From NCBI GenBank assembly GCA_039715055.1, contig JBDLID010000041.1, positions 1 through 23,079 on the forward strand: 23,079 bases of DNA, in the 5' to 3' direction. This document shows, piece after piece, positions 13,954-21,964 of the stretch; position 1 is the stretch's first letter, and each line of letters begins with the position of its first letter. The DNA is from JBDLID01 sp039715055. GTDB taxonomy: Bacteria; Desulfobacterota; Desulfobulbia; Desulfobulbales; Desulfocapsaceae. The notes under the pieces were generated by a model. It was not told the DNA's origin, did no database searches, and saw only the letters and a program-made list of their open reading frames with translations. A program made the position numbers and the translations under genes.

Positions 13954-15654
13954 TCAAATGGATGAGAGCTCTGCAAGAAGAGTATCAACAACCTGCTCCG
14001 GTACAATTTCTTCAACCCGTCCGTCGGCCCTGTGACGTATCTCAATCACAGAATCCTTGACGAATCGTTTGCCCACCGTCAGCCGCAGGGGAATACCGAT
14101 AAGATCGGCATCCTTGAACTTGGAGCCCGGTCGCTCATCGCGATCGTCGAGGAGCACCTCTATCCCGCGATTCTGCAGCTCTGCATAAAGCCGTTCGGCC
14201 TCGGCGGTAATGGTTTTGTCGTTGGTGCCAAGGTTGAGGATAATCACCTGACAGGGAGCCAGTTGTTTGGGAAAAATAATACCATTTTCATCATGGTTCT
14301 GCTCGATGGCGGCAGCAACAATACGGCTCACGCCGATGCCGTAGCAGCCCATGACAATGGTCTTGTCTTTGCCGTCATGGTCCTGATAGACAGCATTCAT
14401 ATCCTGGGAATAAACGGTCCCCAGTTTAAAGATATGCCCCACCTCGATGCCTTCGGTCATCCGGATGGTGCCGCCGCATTCGGGACACGGGTCATCGGTT
14501 TCAATACAGCGCAGATCAGCGACCTCGGCGAGTTCAAAATCACGGCCGGGGTTGACATTTATCATGTGAAAATTCTTTTCATTGGCACCGACCACAAAAT
14601 TACGCATGGCCGCCACCTCCCGGTCAACGAGGAGACGGATGGAAAGGTCGACAGGCCCGAGATAGCCGGTGGGCACTCCGGTGGCATCATAGACCTGCTT
14701 ATCGTCAGCCATGATGACCTCGGCAACTCCAAGCTGATTCTTGAGCTTGACTTCCTCAACCTCACGATCTCCGCGGACGAGCACTGCAACAGTCTCATCA
14801 CCTGCCAGGTAGACAAGAGTCTTGACCAGTTCGTCGGCTTTGATCCCCATAAATTCACAAACCGTGTTGACCTTGCGCTTGCCAGGGGTCTCAATTTTTT
14901 CAAGTTCAGCCGCTTCTTCATCCACCGGGGACGGCAGCACCACCTCTGCCTTTTCCACGTTAGCCGCATACTCGCAGTCATTGCAGATTGCCAGTGTATC
15001 CTCGCCGGTTTCAGCCAGCACCATGAACTCGTGGGAAAAACTGCCGCCGATGGTACCGGAATCGGCCTCAACGGCACGGAACTCAAGACCGCAGCGCTCA
15101 AAGATACGCTGGTAAGTCTCATACATAACCTGATAACTCTTTGAGGCGGCTTCATCATCCACATCAAAGGAGTAGGCATCCTTCATGACAAATTCACGTC
15201 CTCGCATCAGGCCGAAACGGGGCCTGATCTCATCACGGAACTTTGTCTGAACCTGGTAGAGGTTGAGCGGCATATCCCGGTAAGAGTGAACATTTTTCCG
15301 AACCAGGTCGGTGATAACCTCCTCATGGGTCGGCCCAAGGCACGACTCCCGGTCATGGCGGTCCTTGAAGCGCAGCAGCTCCGGGCCGTACTTCTCGTAA
15401 CGGCCGGTCTCCCGCCACAAATCTGCGGGCTGAACCATGGGCATGAGAATCTCCTGGGCTCCGGCCCGGTTCATCTCTTCACGGACGATCTGCTCCACCT
15501 TGCGCAGGGCGGCAAGGCCAAAGGGCAGATAACTGTATACTCCGGCGGTCAGTTTACGGATATAACCGGCACGGAGCAGCAGGCGATGACTGACAACCTC
15601 GGCCTCGGCCGGGGTCTCTTTGAGGGTGGGCAGCAGGATCTGTGAATAACGCAT
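13954..15654 (-). CDS. proS: Prolyl-tRNA synthetase (bacterial type)
   Basis: 566 residues, normal for the bacterial-type class II enzyme. The N-terminus (MRYSQILLPTLKETPAEAEV) is standard. Class II motif 1 surrounds RKVEQIVREEMNRAGAQEILMP, motif 2 includes LGPTHEEVITDLVR and FRDEIRPRFGLMRGREFVMKDAYSF, and motif 3 is GCYGIGVSRIVAAAIEQ. The editing insertion that clears Ala-tRNA(Pro) occupies about residues 230-390. A C-terminal anticodon-binding domain follows (LDDRDERPGSKFKDADLIG). The last step is proline attachment to tRNA(Pro) in the cytoplasm. It lies between ispG and rel on the same strand. The 195-base gap after ispG contains a 141-bp palindromic repeat, so proS may be partly uncoupled from the upstream operon. 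Confidence 0.97.
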   Translation of the reverse strand: MRYSQILLPTLKETPAEAEVVSHRLLLRAGYIRKLTAGVYSYLPFGLAALRKVEQIVREEMNRAGAQEILMPMVQPADLWRETGRYEKYGPELLRFKDRHDRESCLGPTHEEVITDLVRKNVHSYRDMPLNLYQVQTKFRDEIRPRFGLMRGREFVMKDAYSFDVDDEAASKSYQVMYETYQRIFERCGLEFRAVEADSGTIGGSFSHEFMVLAETGEDTLAICNDCEYAANVEKAEVVLPSPVDEEAAELEKIETPGKRKVNTVCEFMGIKADELVKTLVYLAGDETVAVLVRGDREVEEVKLKNQLGVAEVIMADDKQVYDATGVPTGYLGPVDLSIRLLVDREVAAMRNFVVGANEKNFHMINVNPGRDFELAEVADLRCIETDDPCPECGGTIRMTEGIEVGHIFKLGTVYSQDMNAVYQDHDGKDKTIVMGCYGIGVSRIVAAAIEQNHDENGIIFPKQLAPCQVIILNLGTNDKTITAEAERLYAELQNRGIEVLLDDRDERPGSKFKDADLIGIPLRLTVGKRFVKDSVIEIRHRADGRVEEIVPEQVVDTLLAELSSI

Positions 15655-15684
15655 ATCTTTATGGATTGTTAACTTTTAACTATT

Positions 15685-15825
15685 GGGTACCTTGAAAAAT
15701 TAGATTTTTTGTTCAGAATCGAGGAATGATGAAAATTTTACCACAGACATATAGTTGATATTTCGAGGATAAAATTTTAATCATGACGAAGAGTCTGAGC
15801 GAAAAGGCAATTTTTCAAGGTGGCC
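15685..15825 (+). repeat. 141-bp MITE-like imperfect palindrome between ispG and proS
   Basis: The ends are GGGTACCTTGAAAAATT on the left and AATTTTTCAAGGTGGCC on the right. They share a perfect 13-bp terminal inverted repeat (15689-15701 against 15809-15821). The similarity continues inward: TTTTTTGTTCAGAATC aligns with the inverted TTTTCGCTCAGACTC, and ATGATGAAAATTTTA with ATGATTAAAATTTTA. The whole element thus folds into two arms of about 70 bases. TATT flanks both ends (15681-15684 and 15826-15829), a possible 4-bp target duplication. It has no coding capacity. A 34-bp relative lies at 3564-3597. In an ispG-proS transcript it would form a long hairpin. Confidence 0.75.
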
Positions 15826-15849
15826 TATTAACCTTCAATGTGTGACTTT

Positions 15850-16929
15850 CTACTTTTGACTTTCCTTTTCCATCTTCTCCAGTTCGGCCATGAAGGTCTC
15901 GAGAAGCTCCTCCTCCTTGACCTTTTTGAAGAGCTTTCCCTTCTTGAAAATAATACCGACGCCATTACCGCCGGCCAGGCCAATGTCGGCCTCTTTAGCT
16001 TCTCCCGGACCATTGACCACACAGCCCATGACCGCCACTTTAATTTTTGACTCCATGGTTTGCAAGTGGTCTTCAATCTTTTCCGCAAGGGAAAACAGAT
16101 CAATCTGGGTACGGCCGCAGGTTGGGCACGATATCATCTCCGGCCCCCTTTCACGGATTTTCAGGGCACGCAGAAGCTCAAATCCGACCCGAATCTCCTC
16201 CACCGGATCCCGGGTCAACGAGATACGAAAGGTGTCGCCGATCCCCTGGGAGAGCAGGATGCCCAGTGCAACGCTGGACTTGACTGTACCGGGAATCAAA
16301 CCACCGGCCTCGGTAACTCCCAGGTGAAGCGGGTAGTCGGTCTTTCTCGAAAGCTCCTGGTAACCGCTGACGGTGGTCATTGCATCGGACGATTTGATTG
16401 ATATCTTGATCTCGTGAAAAGATTCTTTTTCAAGCAGGGCAACATTTCGCAAAGCGCTTTCAATCAACGACTTTGGATTTTGCGGACAGGGAAAACCATA
16501 CTCCTTCAAAAGATCCTTTTCGATGGAGCCGGAGTTGACCCCCACCCGAATGGGAACCCGGTGAAGTTTTGCGGCCGCCACCACCCTGGATAGTTTTTCC
16601 GGACCACCGAGGTTGCCCGGGTTGATACGGATAGCCTGAGCCCCGTGTTCCATGGACGCCACTGCCAGCCGAGAGTCAAAATGGATGTCGGCGATCAGCG
16701 GAATGTTGATGCCTTCCCGTATCCTGGTCAGCGCCTCAGCCGCCTCCATATCAAGGACTGCCACCCGGATAATCTCACAGCCGGCCTCTTCCAGGCGATG
16801 GACCTGGGCGAGAGTCGATTCCACATCACGGGTATCGGTATTTGTCATCGACTGGACGGTGATGGGACTGTTGCCGCCGACAGCAACATCTCCGACATGA
16901 ATTTTCCTGGTTTGACGGCGCAGAATCAT
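15850..16929 (-). CDS. ispG: (E)-4-hydroxy-3-methylbut-2-enyl-diphosphate synthase
   Basis: The penultimate enzyme of the MEP isoprenoid pathway, a [4Fe-4S] protein converting MEcPP to HMBPP. It has 359 residues, the short bacterial form without the plant-type insert. It begins with RKIHVGDVAVGGNSPITVQSM, followed by TIM-barrel strands (IPLIADIHFDSRLA, IRINPGNLGG, IRVGVNSGSIEKDLL). The C-terminal cluster-binding domain has the expected cysteines in SCPTCGRTQIDL and MGCVVNGPGEAKEADIG. Its start overlaps the tsaB stop as ATGA, so the two are translationally coupled. The other MEP gene in the window, dxr, lies upstream in the same run. Downstream comes the palindromic repeat, then proS. Confidence 0.97.
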   Translation of the reverse strand: MILRRQTRKIHVGDVAVGGNSPITVQSMTNTDTRDVESTLAQVHRLEEAGCEIIRVAVLDMEAAEALTRIREGINIPLIADIHFDSRLAVASMEHGAQAIRINPGNLGGPEKLSRVVAAAKLHRVPIRVGVNSGSIEKDLLKEYGFPCPQNPKSLIESALRNVALLEKESFHEIKISIKSSDAMTTVSGYQELSRKTDYPLHLGVTEAGGLIPGTVKSSVALGILLSQGIGDTFRISLTRDPVEEIRVGFELLRALKIRERGPEMISCPTCGRTQIDLFSLAEKIEDHLQTMESKIKVAVMGCVVNGPGEAKEADIGLAGGNGVGIIFKKGKLFKKVKEEELLETFMAELEKMEKESQK

Positions 16930-17675
16930 GGGCTCACCTTCTTCAGACTCAGTTCAGCATCGGACCCTCTGACGTAAAGCGGAACGCTTGCTGCCGGGTC
17001 CAGATGGTTACCGGAGCGCAGCATCTCACAGCCGAGCAGGCCGATAGCAGACGAGGAGGGAGCGACTAGATTGACTGGCGCGGACCGGTAATATTCACCA
17101 AGCTCCTCACGAAAAAAGTCACCATAAGCGGTCAGGCCGTCACCCACCAGCAGAACCGGTTCATTGATCTCATTGATCAACTGTGAGGGAGCAAGGGCAC
17201 GAATTGGACTGAGTCGTTTAATGGAATTGTTCCCCTTTTTCTGATAGAAGGCGCTGTAAACCTCTTTTTTCCGGGCATCGAGCACTACACAAATCAAACG
17301 CTCAGAGCAGCAGGAAAACGCAAGACTGTCAAGGGTGGAGACCCCCACCAGCGGCCTTGCGGCTGCCACGGCAAGCCCTTTCATTGTGGCCATACCGATC
17401 CGCAGGCCGGTAAAACTGCCCGGGCCAAGGCCCACGGAAAACGCGTTAAGATCAGCAAGCCCGATATCCAGCTCACCCAGGAGATAATCGATGGAGCCAA
17501 GCAGGCGGCGGGAATGGGTGACACGGCTGTTCAGGGAAAGCTCAGCCAGAACCGTTCCGTCGTCTGCACCGCCCCGGCTGACTGCAATGGAGGAACAGCT
17601 CGATGCCGTGTCAACGGCCAGAATCAGTTCCCGGTTATCCTGCTTGGTTTCAACCATGACATTATGCACCGCCAC
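16926..17675 (-). CDS. tsaB: tRNA threonylcarbamoyladenosine biosynthesis protein TsaB
   Basis: The YeaZ/TsaB partner of TsaD, a non-catalytic ASKHA-fold protein needed for t6A37 synthesis on ANN-decoding tRNAs. 249 residues including ILAVDTASSCSSIAVSRGG, THSRRLLGSIDYLLGE, the signature VGLGPGSFTGLRIGMATMKGLA, and DARKKEVYSAFY. TsaD and TsaE are not in the window. The start is ambiguous. A GTG at 17675 is given; a second GTG at 17669 is better spaced from AAGAGGG, and an ATG at 17657 is the next choice; none changes the conserved domain. It lies 24 bases after rseP, and its stop overlaps the ispG start. Confidence 0.93.
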   Translation of the reverse strand: MAVHNVMVETKQDNRELILAVDTASSCSSIAVSRGGADDGTVLAELSLNSRVTHSRRLLGSIDYLLGELDIGLADLNAFSVGLGPGSFTGLRIGMATMKGLAVAAARPLVGVSTLDSLAFSCCSERLICVVLDARKKEVYSAFYQKKGNNSIKRLSPIRALAPSQLINEINEPVLLVGDGLTAYGDFFREELGEYYRSAPVNLVAPSSSAIGLLGCEMLRSGNHLDPAASVPLYVRGSDAELSLKKVSP

Positions 17676-17699
17676 GCCCTCTTATCCTGACTCACAACC

Positions 17700-18776
17700 T
17701 CAATTTGCAAAGATGCGTGCAAGGTCATTGTAAAAGACAAAGACCATAAGGGTACCCAGCAGGGCGAGACCAATCTGCTGGGCAATGATCTGGGCTCTCT
17801 CGTTGAGCGGTTTGCGGCGCAGGGCCTCCAGGCTGAGAAACACCAGGTGGCCTCCGTCAAGGACAGGAATCGGCAACAGATTGAGAATACCCAGATTAAC
17901 ACTGAGAAGCCCCATGAAGTAGATAAGATTCACCCAGCCGGCCTGCATCTGCTGCCCGGCAATCTGAGCGATAAGGATCGGTCCGCCGATTTCAGATGCG
18001 GGAATCACCCGCTGAATGATCTTCACAAAACCGAGCACGGTGAGTGAAATATACATCCAGGTCTGGGCCAGGGCCGAATTGAAAGACTTGATGAGACCGA
18101 CCGGCTTATAAACAAGGGCATCTGCCTTGACAATGCCGATCATAAAACGTTTCTCAACAACCTCGCCAAAGAGATTTTTCACCTCATCGATGGCGGGTGT
18201 GACACTCAGTACGATCTCTTCACCACCTCTTAAGACAGTCACCTCGATGACTTCTCCACCACTGTCCTTGACCGAGTTGAGAACATCAAGCCACTGATTT
18301 ACAGGCTGATCATTGATACCAATAATTCGGTCGCCGGCAACCATTCCGCCGGCAGCGGCGGGTGAGCCCTCATTGACCTGGCCCACCTCGGTGGTATCCT
18401 GAGATTCAGGCAGACCCATAAAGAGAAAAACCAGAAAAAAGAGCACCACCGTAAAGAGCAGGTTGAACAGCGGCCCTGCAAAAACGATGAAAAAACGCTG
18501 CCAGACACTCTTGTGGGCAAAAGAAGCTCTCCGGTCCTCGTCAGCCACATCCTGCTCGTCAGGATTTTCGCCATACATCTTCACATAGCCGCCCAAAGGC
18601 AGGGCGCTGATGAGATACTCGGTTTCGCCAATGACCTTTGAGTAGAGTTTGGGGCCGAAACCAAGAGAAAATTTCAGTACCCGTACTTTAAACAGCTTGG
18701 CAAACAGAAAATGGCCCAGCTCATGGACAAAGATGAGCAGGCCGAGAACGAGGATAAAAGAACCAATGGTATTCAT
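17700..18776 (-). CDS. rseP: RseP/YaeL-type site-2 intramembrane zinc metalloprotease
   Basis: 358 residues of an inner-membrane site-2 protease. In enterics RseP cuts anti-sigma factor RseA and cleared signal peptides. The first membrane helix carries the zinc motif HELGH (residues 19-23), followed by LGFGPKLYS and ALPLGGYVKMYGE. One PDZ domain sits around residues 125-200 (VNEGSPAAAGGMVAGDRIIGI); gamma-proteobacterial RseP has two. The third zinc ligand is in the helix NLLPIPVLDGGH near residue 310. C-terminal helices complete the core. All catalytic elements are intact. Its position after dxr matches many Proteobacteria. No RseA-like anti-sigma factor is present here, so the substrate is not known. 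No good Shine-Dalgarno is seen before the ATG. Confidence 0.96.
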   Translation of the reverse strand: MNTIGSFILVLGLLIFVHELGHFLFAKLFKVRVLKFSLGFGPKLYSKVIGETEYLISALPLGGYVKMYGENPDEQDVADEDRRASFAHKSVWQRFFIVFAGPLFNLLFTVVLFFLVFLFMGLPESQDTTEVGQVNEGSPAAAGGMVAGDRIIGINDQPVNQWLDVLNSVKDSGGEVIEVTVLRGGEEIVLSVTPAIDEVKNLFGEVVEKRFMIGIVKADALVYKPVGLIKSFNSALAQTWMYISLTVLGFVKIIQRVIPASEIGGPILIAQIAGQQMQAGWVNLIYFMGLLSVNLGILNLLPIPVLDGGHLVFLSLEALRRKPLNERAQIIAQQIGLALLGTLMVFVFYNDLARIFAN

Positions 18777-18816
18777 AATAACTTAAAATTCAACAGCGTA
18801 CGGCTGTGTGTGATGA

Positions 18817-18832
18817 CTGGTTATTGATTTAA
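18817..18832 (+). repeat. Left arm of an inverted repeat bracketing the DUF2007-like gene
   Basis: CTGGTTATTGATTTAA. It is the inverted counterpart of 19190-19204, matching 15 bases with a single one-base insertion. It overlaps the last codons and stop of the gene between the arms. Confidence 0.5.
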
Positions 18833-19180
18833 TGTGTTTTCTTCTTTCTTCCATCTTCTGCCCTGGGGGATAAACCACCAAAACAGCAGTGTCTCTATGA
18901 TGACCCTCAGCTTAGAGGCAACAGAATATGCTGAACTCCTGCCGGGGGTTATAGTTTGTCTCTGGCGATCACTGAGGTAATCACCAATTATTTCTTCGGC
19001 TTTTTCCGCATCAGGCTCATCAACAAAAATGGTCTTTCCATTCAGCAGGTCAATTCGAGGCCCTACTTTCAGTGAACCGAAGTGATCATTATGCACGAAA
19101 TACTGAATGTTCTCAGATTCCAACAAACTTTTGAGAAAAGCAAGGTCCAGCTCAGTTTCCGGTGAGTACAATCTGTGCAC
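18821..19180 (-). CDS. DUF2007-like small protein with a C-terminal hydrophobic segment
   Basis: 119 residues. The N-terminal two thirds resemble DUF2007 (putative signal-transducing) proteins, which have a small alpha-beta fold: LYSPETELDLAFLKSLLESENI, then YFVHNDHFGSL, and IFVDEPDAEKAEEIIGDYL. The remainder has a polar linker followed by a weakly hydrophobic, aromatic-rich stretch (VIIETLLFWWFIPQG) that might insert in or lie against the membrane, then a basic tail. Function is unknown. The start is GTG with no clear Shine-Dalgarno; a 12-base palindrome, TGATTTAAATCA (19186-19197), sits just upstream. The gene is placed between dxr and rseP and is enclosed by a 15-bp inverted repeat, which is unusual in this otherwise tightly packed operon. 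Confidence 0.75.
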   Translation of the reverse strand: MHRLYSPETELDLAFLKSLLESENIQYFVHNDHFGSLKVGPRIDLLNGKTIFVDEPDAEKAEEIIGDYLSDRQRQTITPGRSSAYSVASKLRVIIETLLFWWFIPQGRRWKKEENTLNQ

Positions 19181-19189
19181 GATTCTGAT

Positions 19190-19204
19190 TTAAATCAATA
19201 CCAG
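19190..19204 (+). repeat. Right arm of an inverted repeat bracketing the DUF2007-like gene
   Basis: TTAAATCAATACCAG, the reverse complement of the left arm (18817-18832) except for one missing base. It lies between the dxr stop and the start of the small gene, and partly overlaps the 12-base palindrome at 19186-19197. Confidence 0.5.
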
Positions 19205-19205
19205 A

Positions 19206-20366
19206 TCAGCATCCACTGTCGATTAGACGGGATGCAATCCGGCGCGCCTCACGATCAGCATCCAGAATATCTTCGAGGATTTCATCACTGCCGCCGGGTA
19301 TACTCTCAACAACCTCCCTGACAACGGCTGCAATACGGGGAAAGGAGATCTTCTCCTCCAAAAAGGCATCCACCGCCACTTCGTTGGCACCGTTGAGTGC
19401 CGCCGGCAGGATGCCTCCCTCGCCAATGGCCTCAAAGGCGAGATTCAGTGCCGGAAACCGTTCATAATCCGGCGATTGGAATTCAAGATGACCACATTGC
19501 CAGAGCTTGAGCGGTTTTAATCCCAGGGGCATACGTCTTGGATACGACAGGGCGTAGGCAATGGGAATGCGCATATCCGGAATCCCGAGGTGGGCCATTA
19601 CCGAGCCGTCGTGATATTCGACCAGACTGTGGACAATGGACTGGGGATGAACCACCACCTCAACATCTTCCACCTTAACATCGAACAGCCACTTGGCCTC
19701 AATAACCTCCAGCCCTTTATTCATCAGGGTTGCGGAGTCAATTGAAATTTTCCGACCCATCTCCCAGTTGGGATGGGCCAGTGCCTGGGCCGGTGTTACT
19801 TTATCGAGCTCCTCTTTGCTCCGGTGGCGGAAAGGACCGCCGGAAGCAGTGAGGATAATCTTTGCCAGGTCATCTTTGTGACCTGCCTCAAGGGCTTGAA
19901 AAATGGCGCTGTGCTCCGAATCGATGGGCAGCAGCTGGATATTGTTTTTTTTGACGGCATCCATGACCAGCCGACCGGCCATGACCAGAGTCTCCTTGTT
20001 GGCCAGTCCGACATCCTTTCCGGCCTCAATTGCCGAAAGGGTCGGCAGCAGACCTGCACCGCCGACAATGGCCGACACCGTCATCTCCGCATCGGGATGG
20101 GAGGCCACGGCAATATTTCCCTCAACGCCCCAGACGACACGATCTTTCCAGCGCGATCCGAGGAGTTCAATAAGCTGTTCACCATACTGCTCGTTCTGTA
20201 CCGAGATCAGCTGGGGCTGGAATTCAAGGGCCTGCTGCTGAAGGCGCTCAATATTTTTGCCGGCAGCAAGGGCAACCACAGAATAGTCACCGGGAAACTT
20301 TCTCACCACATCAAGGACATTGGTGCCGATAGAGCCGGTTGAACCCAGCAGGGATAGTTTTTTCAT
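19206..20366 (-). CDS. dxr: 1-deoxy-D-xylulose 5-phosphate reductoisomerase
   Basis: The first committed enzyme of the MEP pathway, converting DXP to MEP with NADPH and a divalent metal. 386 residues from this start. The NADPH loop LSLLGSTGSIGTNVLDV lies at the N-terminus, then GLANKETLVMAG, the metal and substrate motif PIDSEHSAIFQ, TASGGPFR, HPNWEMGRKISIDSATLMNKGLEVIEA and the C-terminal GGILPAALNGANEVAVDAFL. All look intact. The ATG at 20366 is preferred over a GTG at 20372 because AGGGG (20372-20376) lies five bases before the ATG and would overlap the GTG. The GTG still overlaps the cdsA stop (GTGA), so initiation there is possible and would add two residues. Confidence 0.97.
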   Translation of the reverse strand: MKKLSLLGSTGSIGTNVLDVVRKFPGDYSVVALAAGKNIERLQQQALEFQPQLISVQNEQYGEQLIELLGSRWKDRVVWGVEGNIAVASHPDAEMTVSAIVGGAGLLPTLSAIEAGKDVGLANKETLVMAGRLVMDAVKKNNIQLLPIDSEHSAIFQALEAGHKDDLAKIILTASGGPFRHRSKEELDKVTPAQALAHPNWEMGRKISIDSATLMNKGLEVIEAKWLFDVKVEDVEVVVHPQSIVHSLVEYHDGSVMAHLGIPDMRIPIAYALSYPRRMPLGLKPLKLWQCGHLEFQSPDYERFPALNLAFEAIGEGGILPAALNGANEVAVDAFLEEKISFPRIAAVVREVVESIPGGSDEILEDILDADREARRIASRLIDSGC

Positions 20367-20368
20367 CT

Positions 20369-21160
20369 TCACCCCTGCAGCAGAAGCAGATAGTAGAGGA
20401 CCGGACCGGCAAAAAGCAGTGAATCCATACGGTCCAGCACCCCGCCGTGCCCGGCGAGAATGGTGCCGGAGTCCTTGGTGGCAGTGGCCCGTTTAAGAAT
20501 CGACTCGCTGAGATCCCCGTAGATGCCGATCACTGCAAGGCATGCCGCAACAGGGAGCAGAAAAGAGAATTGAAAGTCTTTGCAGACCAGCAGTGCCATA
20601 ATAACACCAGCCAGGACTCCGCTCACCACACCGCCGACTGCCCCTTCCACGGTCTTGTTGGGACTGATCAACGGGCAAAGCTTGCGGCGGCCAAAGCGTC
20701 TTCCGCAATAGTAGGCCCCGGAATCAGATCCAGCGGTTATAGCGGTCAGCACAATAAGCCAGCGGTTGCCGTTTTCCAGGTCAAAAATCAATACCAGATG
20801 GGCGGCAAGAAAACCGATATAGAACAGGCCCAACCCTACCCTGCTTATCATCTGAAATGTCTGCTGTGCATCGGTATAGCTGTGGATACTGTAGATGCTC
20901 AAGATAAGAAAGGCGGACAACAGCCCCGGCACGAGAAGCCGTGGGTCCTGAAAGGCGAGAAAGAGAAGAGGAGTGATAAGAATTGAGCTGAACAGCCACT
21001 GCTCCATGGAACTACTCTTGGAGCAGCTCATGGAGACAAATTCCCTGGCGGCAATCAGAGCTCCAAGAAGAAGGACAGGGTAGAATAACAAAAAAGAGCC
21101 CTGCAGGAGCAGTACAAGCCACAACCCAGCCATGGCCAATCCGGGGATAACGCGTGCCAT
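20369..21160 (-). CDS. cdsA: Phosphatidate cytidylyltransferase (CDP-diglyceride synthase)
   Basis: An integral inner-membrane enzyme making CDP-diacylglycerol from phosphatidic acid and CTP, the branch point of phospholipid synthesis. 263 residues with about seven or eight hydrophobic helices. The family signature is split as usual between PLISPNKTVEGAVGGVVSG and GDLSESILKRATATKDSG followed by GHGGVLDRMDSLLFAGP. Metal-binding Asp residues in the last two segments are present. The ATG at 21160 has AGGAG about ten bases upstream, and the gene starts three bases after the uppS stop. Its own stop overlaps the dxr start region. Confidence 0.95.
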   Translation of the reverse strand: MARVIPGLAMAGLWLVLLLQGSFLLFYPVLLLGALIAAREFVSMSCSKSSSMEQWLFSSILITPLLFLAFQDPRLLVPGLLSAFLILSIYSIHSYTDAQQTFQMISRVGLGLFYIGFLAAHLVLIFDLENGNRWLIVLTAITAGSDSGAYYCGRRFGRRKLCPLISPNKTVEGAVGGVVSGVLAGVIMALLVCKDFQFSFLLPVAACLAVIGIYGDLSESILKRATATKDSGTILAGHGGVLDRMDSLLFAGPVLYYLLLLQG

Positions 21161-21163
21161 GGT

Positions 21164-21934
21164 CTAACTGCTCCTGATTTGGGCACCGGTCTTTCCGAAT
21201 CGCCTTTCCCGGCTGCCGAACTCTTCCAAAATCTGCAGGAAATCGCTTTTGCGGAAATCGGGCCACATCACTGGTGTAAAGAAGATCTCGGCATAGGAGG
21301 CCTGCCAGAGGAGAAAATTGGAGAGCCGATGCTCGCCGCCGGTACGGATCAAAAGGTCCGGATCCGGTAAACCGGCAGTATAAAGGTACTTGTCTATAAG
21401 GGATTCATCAATATCCGCCGGGCTGAACTCCCCGGCAAGGCATGCTTCTGCAATCCTGGAAACACAGTGGGCAATCTCGACCCGGCCGCCGTAACTGAGG
21501 GCAAGGTTCAAGGTAAGAGCTGAATTTTGGCTGGTTTTCTTGATGGTCTTTTCCAGAACTGAACGAACGGAGTCGGGCAATTTTTCCCTCTCGCCGATGG
21601 AGATCAACCGGATATCGTTTCTCAGCATCCGGTCGAGTTCACCCTGAAGAAAACTCTTCAGGATTTTCATCAACCCGCTGACCTCATTTTCGGGACGCTT
21701 CCAGTTTTCGGAAGAAAAGGCATAAAGGGTCAGCACCTCGACACCGAGTTCCCGGCTGGTCTCGACAACATCACGGACCGAGTCAACCCCCGCCTTATGA
21801 CCGAATAGTCGGGGTTGCTTGCGCTTTTCCGCCCAACGGCCGTTGCCGTCCATGACAATGGCTACGTGACGGGGAATCCGCGTCAATTTCGGCAGGGCAT
21901 CAGGTTCCATGATATGAGTGGTTTTCTGCGACAA
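21164..21934 (-). CDS. uppS: Isoprenyl transferase, undecaprenyl diphosphate synthase
   Basis: A cis-prenyltransferase that builds undecaprenyl diphosphate, the lipid carrier for peptidoglycan and O-antigen. About 256 residues. Conserved regions are HVAIVMDGNGRWA (catalytic Asp), GHKAGVDSVRDVV, LTLYAFSSENWKRP, NLALSYGGRVEI, and PDLLIRTGGEHRLSNFLLWQASYAEIFF. All catalytic and substrate residues appear intact. The isoprene precursors would come from the MEP pathway whose dxr and ispG lie in the same run. The start is uncertain: the ORF opens at TTG 21934, with ATG at 21910 as alternative; neither has a clear Shine-Dalgarno, and the conserved domain starts well after both. Confidence 0.95.
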   Translation of the reverse strand: MSQKTTHIMEPDALPKLTRIPRHVAIVMDGNGRWAEKRKQPRLFGHKAGVDSVRDVVETSRELGVEVLTLYAFSSENWKRPENEVSGLMKILKSFLQGELDRMLRNDIRLISIGEREKLPDSVRSVLEKTIKKTSQNSALTLNLALSYGGRVEIAHCVSRIAEACLAGEFSPADIDESLIDKYLYTAGLPDPDLLIRTGGEHRLSNFLLWQASYAEIFFTPVMWPDFRKSDFLQILEEFGSRERRFGKTGAQIRSS

Positions 21935-21964
21935 CGATGAAAAAAGGCTTCCATCGAGAATATC

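Noticed and set aside
14032..15144. 370-residue plus-strand open frame
   Set aside because: It is antisense to proS, whose class II motifs are unmistakable.
17750..17757. GGGTACCC resembling the repeat end
   Set aside because: It lies within the rseP coding sequence, in frame with conserved-looking C-terminal residues, and the similarity stops after eight bases.
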